Positions 58,843 to 64,000 of a DNA stretch of 64,000 nucleotides are shown here, one piece after another. The notes under the pieces were generated by a model. It did not search any database. It worked only from the letters and a program-made list of their open reading frames with translations, and was not told the DNA's origin. Both the position numbers and the translations under genes were made by a program. Numbering within the stretch: the stretch's first letter is position 1; each line of letters opens with the position of its first letter. This stretch comes from Bog-473 sp963828825. Its GTDB lineage: Bacteria > Actinomycetota > Acidimicrobiia > Acidimicrobiales > RAAP-2. The stretch is taken from assembly GCA_963828825.1 (NCBI GenBank), contig CAWHGF010000002.1, forward strand, positions 1 through 64,000, given 5' to 3'.

Positions 58843-59941
58843 ACATTAAATCCAATTCCCTAAATACGTCATAAATATTATCAAGTTTAGCACCCATTAT
58901 ACAGTGGTATCCCTCTAGTCCATTGTTTTGCCTAAATAAAATTGGTCGACTGTCATCTTGTTCGCTTTGCTGAAGAACAGTCTTGATCTCCCAAATCGAA
59001 TCTTTATATTTCGATCCTGATATTATCGGCAGATAACGCTGGGCATCATTAATCATTTGGCGAAACTGACTAATGGGCTTGATTGTCTTCAGATACTTGA
59101 GTCCGTCTCTATTATTGCCATCTTTGTCTGCCCACTCACTGTGTGGGGTATATAGAACATGAGAAATAGTATGAAGTTTACGCGCCGGAAAAGGCATGAT
59201 AGAAAAAAATGGACCACACATTAATGTTACCGACTTATCTTCTAGTTCTGGGGGTAGTTCTATCAAACTTAGTTCTGCTAGTTCATGTTTGAGTGGCATG
59301 ATCGGTAGTTTAGAATTTTCATTAATCTTGTTTATTGAAGAGTAAGTACAATTAAATACATTCTTAGTAATGTGGCTTGTGCCATCTTCCATAACTACAC
59401 GTAAGTTATCACCATCCCGCTCCACCTTATAAACCGCAACGCAAGTTTTTAAGTCTACTCTCTTTTTTTGCAGTTCTTCTATTAATCCTTTTTTTAAAAT
59501 GTCAGAGTTAAAGGCATATTCCTTGACCTTAAACACTCTTTCAACAAGGTTATTATTAAAGAGTTCGACAACATCGTCCGGTGCATCTTCAATTTCAGCA
59601 CCAATACGGTCACAGAATATTTCAAACTGTCTACCAGAAACCTTAGAAAAATTTCTTGACACTGCGTAGTATTTATCAAAATCGCTCACGATAGCTTCTT
59701 CATATTCCTTGATAAATTTTGGAAAATTAATTTGTGAGCGCAAGCCAGTTAGTAGACTTCTAGGATAATGGTAACCCCCGTGAACTCTAGCTTGATTATT
59801 CAGTGATGCTCGTTGCATAAAGTCCGCTTCTTTTTCAAGCACTAAGACGTCTTTTCGATCAAGCTGAGTTTTTAAATAATTGGCAATTGACATGCCAAAA
59901 AACCCGCCACCAATTATTACAGCGTCATATACCTTATTCAT
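58829..59941 (-). CDS. FAD-dependent oxidoreductase (DAO fold) of the foreign segment
   Basis: 370 residues from ATG 59941. VYDAVIIGGGFFGMSIANYL at residues 4-23 is the FAD-binding Rossmann loop, followed by VLVLEKEAD. RVHGGYHYPRSLLTGLRS at about 53-70 is the R-x-H-x-G-Y-H-Y pattern of DAO-type enzymes seen beside sugar genes. It ends LDLMYDQN and overlaps the glycosyltransferase gene, so the two were carried together. The AT-rich composition stops right at its start codon, where IS-derived GC-rich DNA begins. The frame is also open 17 codons into that DNA, so its original ribosome-binding site may be lost. Confidence 0.85.
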   Translation of the reverse strand: MNKVYDAVIIGGGFFGMSIANYLKTQLDRKDVLVLEKEADFMQRASLNNQARVHGGYHYPRSLLTGLRSQINFPKFIKEYEEAIVSDFDKYYAVSRNFSKVSGRQFEIFCDRIGAEIEDAPDDVVELFNNNLVERVFKVKEYAFNSDILKKGLIEELQKKRVDLKTCVAVYKVERDGDNLRVVMEDGTSHITKNVFNCTYSSINKINENSKLPIMPLKHELAELSLIELPPELEDKSVTLMCGPFFSIMPFPARKLHTISHVLYTPHSEWADKDGNNRDGLKYLKTIKPISQFRQMINDAQRYLPIISGSKYKDSIWEIKTVLQQSEQDDSRPILFRQNNGLEGYHCIMGAKLDNIYDVFRELDLMYDQN

Positions 59942-59944
59942 CGT

Positions 59945-60865
59945 TGGGCTTCCCCCGAAAGCGTGGAGGCTTACGGATCGGCCTTTCAGCATGACATCGC
60001 GCCGTCAGGGAGGACCAGTCGGCGCGTTTGAGAGCCGCTGAGGCCATCCTGGGCACGCTCCGCGGCCCTCCCCGCTTCGGCGGCTTGGGCGACGAAGATC
60101 TCGTCGTAATTGACCGGAGAGTGCATCTCACAGCTGCTGTGCCGACGCGTCGTGTTGTAGCGGTGGATGTAGTGCGCCACTTCCTTGAGGACGCCGGTCG
60201 CCAGCTCGGCGTCGTGGTGCTCGTCGAGGGCGAAGCCCGGGATCCGGTGCGCGGCAAAGTCCGAGGCGCTGGCCAGATGGAGCTTGCCCTCCTCGGTCCG
60301 GATCGCGGTGAGGTCCCCATGCCACTTCTCGTCGACCATGGCCACGCTGAAGTGGTACTTGACGAGGTCCGGAAGCGGCTGGGCGGCCTGTCTGGCCGCG
60401 TCAAGGAGCGGAAACGGCGCTTGCGACGCGCCACAAGCCCCTGGCAGGCGATGGAGTCGGCCACGGTCTTCTCCGACACCTTCCAGCCGGCGTCGACCAG
60501 ATCGGCGTGGACGCGGGGCGACCCATAGGTGCGCGAGTTCCCGTCGGAGTCCTCGAAGCTCTCCTTGACCTTTTGGTCGAGGGCCGCCCGGCGCCGTTGG
60601 CAAGGCGCCGGTGCGCGGTCGCGCCACTTGTAGAACCACGACTCTGAGACCCCGAGGAACTGGCAGCACTCGGCGTGGGGAACTCCGCGCTCGGCCCTCT
60701 GGGAGGCGATGAACGAGACCACGCTCATCGGCTGGTCGCCTCCTTCACCCAAAGGACCACGGGTCGCCCGCTCGGGTCCACGTGCTTGGGGTCGAGCTTC
60801 GCGCCCGGTGCGACCTTGCCCTTCGTGACCCAGTTGGCCAGGGTCCCTGAGTTCACCCTGAGGTC
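59945..60865 (-). mobile_element. Decayed IS3-family insertion sequence
   Basis: Remnant of an orfA-orfB element on minus. orfA survives as 43 codons (60856-60725: NSGTLANWVTKGKVAPGAKL) and begins just after the aroK stop, so its 5' part is gone. orfB starts at ATG 60728, which overlaps the orfA stop (ATGA), as in intact IS3 elements. The element lies between aroK and the AT-rich genes. End repeats could not be confirmed. Base composition is GC-rich, like the host. Confidence 0.82.
59986..60728 (-). pseudogene. IS3-family transposase orfB, frameshifted and internally deleted
   Basis: Starts MSVVSFIASQRAERGVPHAE and carries the HTH_21 region (SRTYGSPRVHADLVDAGWKV, then GLVARRKRRFRSLTRPDR). 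One base is then missing near 60390, and the second frame continues AAQPLPDLVKYHFSVAMVDE, KWHGDLTAIRTEEGKLHLAS. The DDE domain keeps its first Asp (GDLT). It jumps from HHDAELATGVLKEVAH straight to YIHRYNTTRRHSSCEMHSPV, so the part with the second Asp and the Glu is deleted. It cannot encode an active transposase. Confidence 0.85.
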
Positions 60866-61423
60866 CTATTCGCGACACTGCGGCGCGATGGCCGGGCCGA
60901 CGCCCGTGTCGGCCGCGGCATCCATGGCATCGATGACGCGCTGGGCGACGGACGCGGGGGCGAGCTCGTCCACGTCGAGCACCACGTCCGCCAACTCGGC
61001 GTAGAGCGGGGCGCGGACGGCATGGAGGCGGAGCATGGCCTCGGCGGGGTCCTCGCCGAGCAGGGGCCGGCCCAGACCATCTCCGACGCGTGCGGCCAGC
61101 GTCTCGGGCCGCGCCCGCAGCCAGACGACGATCCCGCTGGCGGCGATGAGCCGGCGGTTTTCGGCGCTCAGCACGGCGCCGCCCGCCACCGACACCACCG
61201 ATGGCGTGGGATCGGCGCAGGCGGCGGTGAGCACTCCCGCCTCGACGCCGCGGAAGGCCGCCTCACCGTCACGGGCGAACAGCTCGGGCACCGTCAGCCC
61301 GGTGGTCGACTCGACGTCGGCGTCGGAGTCCCGGTACCCCCAACCGAGGCGTTCGGCCAGGAGGCGCCCCGTCGTGGTCTTGCCGGCGCCCATCATCCCG
61401 ACGAGCAGGATGCGGGGGGTCAT
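60866..61423 (-). CDS. aroK: Shikimate kinase
   Basis: 185 residues from an ATG overlapping the aroC stop (ATGA). It phosphorylates shikimate. The P-loop is ILLVGMMGAGKTTTGRLLAE at about 5-24. DSDADVESTTGLTVPELFA has the Asp that binds shikimate, and SVAGGAVLSAENRRLI the G-G-G/A substrate loop. RPLLGEDPAEAMLRLHAVRA is the lid region with its Arg. The end of the gene abuts the IS remnant; the last few residues (IAPQCRE) may be altered by it. Confidence 0.95.
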   Translation of the reverse strand: MTPRILLVGMMGAGKTTTGRLLAERLGWGYRDSDADVESTTGLTVPELFARDGEAAFRGVEAGVLTAACADPTPSVVSVAGGAVLSAENRRLIAASGIVVWLRARPETLAARVGDGLGRPLLGEDPAEAMLRLHAVRAPLYAELADVVLDVDELAPASVAQRVIDAMDAAADTGVGPAIAPQCRE

Positions 61424-62661
61424 CCCGCCGCGCTGTCCGGACCCGCGGTCGAGGCGGCACCGGCCCCCGCCTTCGGCGCCGGGCTGCCGACGGCCGACGA
61501 CGGCGTGGTGCCGAGCGACGCCACGAAGCCGTCGCGGTTGCGCACGACCTCGGCGAGCGAGTCCCCTCCGAACTTGCGCAGCGCCTCGGTGGCCAGCACG
61601 AGGGCCATCATCGACTCGGCGACCACCCCCATGGCCGGCACGGCGGTGACGTCGGTGCGCTCGCGGAAGCTCACCGTCGACTCCTTCGTCACGACATCGA
61701 CCGTCTCGAGCACCGGCCGGTTGAGAGTCGCCAGCGGCTTCATCGCCACACGCGCCACCAGGAGTGCGCCGTTGGAGATGCCGCCCTCGATCCCGCCCGC
61801 CCGGTCCGTGGGACGGACGTAGCCCTCCGCCTCGTCGTAGTGGATGGCGTCGTGCGCATCCGAGCCCCGGCGCGCCGCGTTGTCCCATCCCTCCCCGATC
61901 TCGACCGCCTTGACCGCCTGGATCGACATCAGGGCCTGCGCGAGGTTGGCGTCGAGCTTGCGGTCCCAGTGCACGTGGCTGCCGAGACCGACCGGCACGC
62001 CGTACGCCAGGACCTCGGCGACGCCGCCGAGGGAGTCGCCGACCTTGGCGGCCGCCTTCACCGCGGCGACCATCGCCTTCTCCCCCGCCGGGTCGAAGCA
62101 GCGCACCGCGCTGGCATCCACCTTCCCGAGGTCGCCGGCCCCCGGCCGGGGGCTCTCGGGCCCCGTGGCCGCTTCGCCCAGCGCCACGATGTGGCTCACG
62201 ACGGAGACGCCGAGGTGGGTCAGGAGCAGCTTGGCGAGCGTGCCGGCGGCCACCCGGGCCGCCGTCTCCCGGGCTGAAGCCCGTTCCAGCACGTCGCGGG
62301 CGTCCGCGAAGCCGTACTTGAGCATGCCGGGCAGGTCGGCGTGGCCCGGGCGGGGCTGGGTGAGGACCTTGGCAGGGGCACCGGGCTCGGGGGACATCTC
62401 CTCCGTCCACTTCGGCCATTCGGTGTTGGCGATCTCGATGGCCACCGGTGAGCCCAGCGTGCGGCCGTGCCTGATGCCGCCGACGAGGGAGATCTCGTCC
62501 GCCTCGAAGCGCATCCGTGGGCCACGCCCGTAGCCGAGCCGTCGCCGCGCCAGCTCGTCGGCGATGTCGGAGGCCTCGACGGGCAACCCGGCGGGCAGGC
62601 CCTCGACGATCACGACCAGGGCGCGACCGTGGGACTCTCCAGCGGTCAGGAAGCGCAGCAC
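61420..62661 (-). CDS. aroC: Chorismate synthase
   Basis: 413 residues. It makes chorismate from EPSP with reduced FMN. Seen: MLRFLTAGESHGRALVVIVE (the G-E-S-H-G signature with its His), RRLGYGRGPRMRFEADEI, then FADARDVLERASARETAARV, and GGIEGGISNGALLVARVAMK near 320-339. The C-terminal 30 residues are an Ala/Gly/Pro tail. aroC-aroK is followed, after the insert, by aroB-aroQ, so one shikimate operon has been split by foreign DNA. Confidence 0.97.
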   Translation of the reverse strand: MLRFLTAGESHGRALVVIVEGLPAGLPVEASDIADELARRRLGYGRGPRMRFEADEISLVGGIRHGRTLGSPVAIEIANTEWPKWTEEMSPEPGAPAKVLTQPRPGHADLPGMLKYGFADARDVLERASARETAARVAAGTLAKLLLTHLGVSVVSHIVALGEAATGPESPRPGAGDLGKVDASAVRCFDPAGEKAMVAAVKAAAKVGDSLGGVAEVLAYGVPVGLGSHVHWDRKLDANLAQALMSIQAVKAVEIGEGWDNAARRGSDAHDAIHYDEAEGYVRPTDRAGGIEGGISNGALLVARVAMKPLATLNRPVLETVDVVTKESTVSFRERTDVTAVPAMGVVAESMMALVLATEALRKFGGDSLAEVVRNRDGFVASLGTTPSSAVGSPAPKAGAGAASTAGPDSAAG

Positions 62662-62727
62662 ACAGCCACGCTACTGGACGCCCAACGCCCTTCCGGGGGC
62701 CCGTGCTCCCCTATTGCCCCTGCTCCC

Positions 62728-63387
62728 CTATTGATAGAAGGGGTTCTCGCCGCTGCCGTGATCGGTGACATCGAGCACGCGGGTCAGCTCGGGCACCTCT
62801 TCGAGCAGCGTGGTCTCGATCCCCTGACGCAGCGTCATCTGCGACATGGCGCAGCCCTGGCAGCCTCCGGAGAGCCGCACGTAGGCGCTTCCGTCCTCTT
62901 CGTCGACGGCCACCAGGTCGGCCCGGCCACCGTGGCTGGCGATGGAGGGGTTGACCGCCTGCTCAAGCACGGCGACGACCCGGAGGGCCAGAGGGCCGGT
63001 GATGCCCTTGGCCAGGATCTCGGGCGGGACACTGGGAGACACCTCCTCGGGCGTGGGTGTGTTGGGGTTGACCAACACCAGACCACCGCCGTCAACCTCG
63101 GACCACTCGAGCCGCGCCCCCCGCAGGCGGTCGATGCTGCCGGAGGGGATGACGATCTCGAGCTCGTCCTGGGCGTGGCGGGCATCGCCATGGTCGGCGT
63201 CGGAGATGGCCTGGAAATAGAGGTCGTAGACGAAGGACCCCTCCTGCACCCCTCGCACCTCGAGCCAGAGGGCCAGGTTCGCCGGATCCGGTTCCTGGGC
63301 GATGGCGTCCCGCACGATCTTGTGCGCCTCGGGCGTGAGTGTGACGACTGGAGTGGTCGTCTGGAGTTCTTCGCTGGTCGTTGCCAT
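62728..63387 (-). CDS. NifU C-terminal-domain iron-sulfur carrier protein (NfuA-like)
   Basis: 219 residues from ATG 63387. The N-terminal half (about 10-105, VVTLTPEAHKIVRDAIAQEP) has the A-type scaffold fold but lacks its cysteines, as in NfuA. The C-terminal half (about 120-205) is the Nfu domain: VNPSIASHGGRADLVAVDEE and RLSGGCQGCAMSQMTLRQGI, where the C-x-x-C pair would hold a [4Fe-4S] cluster between two subunits. It should carry clusters to target enzymes or aid oxidative-stress repair. Confidence 0.9.
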   Translation of the reverse strand: MATTSEELQTTTPVVTLTPEAHKIVRDAIAQEPDPANLALWLEVRGVQEGSFVYDLYFQAISDADHGDARHAQDELEIVIPSGSIDRLRGARLEWSEVDGGGLVLVNPNTPTPEEVSPSVPPEILAKGITGPLALRVVAVLEQAVNPSIASHGGRADLVAVDEEDGSAYVRLSGGCQGCAMSQMTLRQGIETTLLEEVPELTRVLDVTDHGSGENPFYQ

Positions 63388-63393
63388 GGACAC

Positions 63394-63399
63394 AGTCTA
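63394..63399 (-). promoter_or_regulatory. Candidate leaderless -10 for the NifU-domain gene
   Basis: TAGACT on minus, 6 nt before ATG 63387 (a GTG two codons earlier is the alternative start). No ribosome-binding site lies between. The 183-bp gap to the divergent gene shows no other clear element. Confidence 0.45.
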
Positions 63400-63570
63400 C
63401 GGCGTGCCGTGCACCGGACGGCTCCCGGCCCCTGTGCTGCCCAAAAGGGGGCCGGCCCCGGCATCCGAGTCGGGCCGCCGGCGGCGGGGCGGCCACCCTC
63501 GAATCCGACGTGGCGCGGACAACCGGCGATGCCTCGAGCCCTCGTGCGGCGCGCTGTAACGTGCCTGGCT

Positions 63571-64000
63571 GTGGCCACGACACCGACCGACACGCACGAA
63601 TGGATCAGCTTCGAGGACGACGAGGAAGAGCGAACGTGGGTGTTCGACGTCACGTTCTTGACGAGCAACTGGACCTGTATCTTCGGCAACGGGTGCCAGG
63701 GGGTGCTCACAGGCCCCGCTCCCGAGCTCGTGCAGGGCTGCTGCAGCTACGGCGCACACCTCGTCGACAAGAAGGATGCCCGGCGGGTCGAGAAGGCAGC
63801 CGCCACCCTGACCCCCGACGAGTGGCAGAACCACGGCACGAAGAAAAATGTGATCCACGTGAACAAGAGCGGCGAGACCGTGACGCGTTCTCGTCGACGA
63901 CGCCTGCATCTTCCTCAACAAGCCCGGGTTCGCCGGCGGTGTCGGCTGCGCGTTCCACATCGCGGCCATGAACCGGGGCGTCGACCACATGACGCTCAAG
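63571..64000 (+). CDS. Unidentified cysteine-rich protein, cut by the window edge and frameshifted
   Basis: From GTG 63571 the product starts TPTDTHEWISFEDDEEERTW, then VFDVTFLTSNWTCIFGNGCQ and LVQGCCSYGAHLVDKKDARR. After VNKSGETVTR (about 63888) one extra T in ACGCGT-T-CTC breaks the frame. In the next frame it continues LVDDACIFLNKPGFAGGVGC, AFHIAAMNRGVDHMTLK to the edge. Cysteines in C-x4-C, CC and later single positions could bind a metal or Fe-S cluster. I do not recognise the family, and no function is proposed. Confidence 0.65.
   Translation, partial: MATTPTDTHEWISFEDDEEERTWVFDVTFLTSNWTCIFGNGCQGVLTGPAPELVQGCCSYGAHLVDKKDARRVEKAAATLTPDEWQNHGTKKNVIHVNKSGETVTRSRRRRLHLPQQARVRRRCRLRVPHRGHEPGRRPHDAQ

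Overview
The window is high-GC actinobacterial chromosome. The 16S gene, an interspacer without tRNAs, an mIHF gene beside gmk and rpoZ, PyrR-led pyrimidine genes and many GTGA stop/start overlaps all fit Actinobacteria. The 16S text around 4770 (a run reading ACTCCTTTCAGCAGGGACGA in sense) looks most like class Acidimicrobiia. That placement is from memory of 16S patterns and was not tested. Almost all genes lie on the minus strand.

Layout. 1-5545: rRNA operon on the minus strand (5' part of 23S, spacer, 16S, leader, promoter). The 23S gene is split inside helix 69 by two group I introns only 12 nt apart; the upstream one carries a LAGLIDADG endonuclease gene. 5984-8164: DNA glycosylase and a wax-ester/diacylglycerol acyltransferase. 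8462-16927: a complete arginine operon argCJBDFRGH. 16982-20357: MFS exporter with a divergent TetR gene, and a two-domain GNAT protein. 20416-27007: pheST, a SpoU methyltransferase, rplT-rpmI-infC, and a divergent DUF1844-like gene. 27004-30923: small regulatory and metabolic genes with hisG. 31016-33808: ribD-ribBA-ribH without ribE. 33907-35741: a phosphonate-type hydrolase/oxidase pair. 35772-44615: rpe, tam, fmt, def, priA, metK, coaBC, rpoZ, gmk, mihF. 44665-53887: pyrR-pyrB-pyrC-carA-carB-pyrD-pyrF. 53930-62661: nusB, efp, pepQ, aroQ, aroB, then an AT-rich foreign segment and an IS3 remnant, then aroK and aroC. 62728-64000: a NifU-domain protein and a divergent, cut-off cysteine-rich gene.

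Regulation visible in the text: an rRNA promoter with a pre-16S processing stem, a candidate ArgR box on the argC promoter, palindromic operators at two TetR genes and in the ribD promoter, and a PyrR-binding RNA loop beside the pyrR ribosome-binding site. Several genes have a TAnnnT hexamer exactly 6 nt before ATG, which suggests leaderless mRNAs.

Caution. From 38 kb onward six otherwise normal genes (priA, carB, pyrC, pepQ, aroB and the last gene) each need a one-base correction to read through. They are annotated as single genes with an indel. Apparent fusions (carB-pyrD, pyrC-carA, aroB-aroQ) disappear once those bases are corrected. Whether the indels are sequencing errors or real mutations cannot be decided here.
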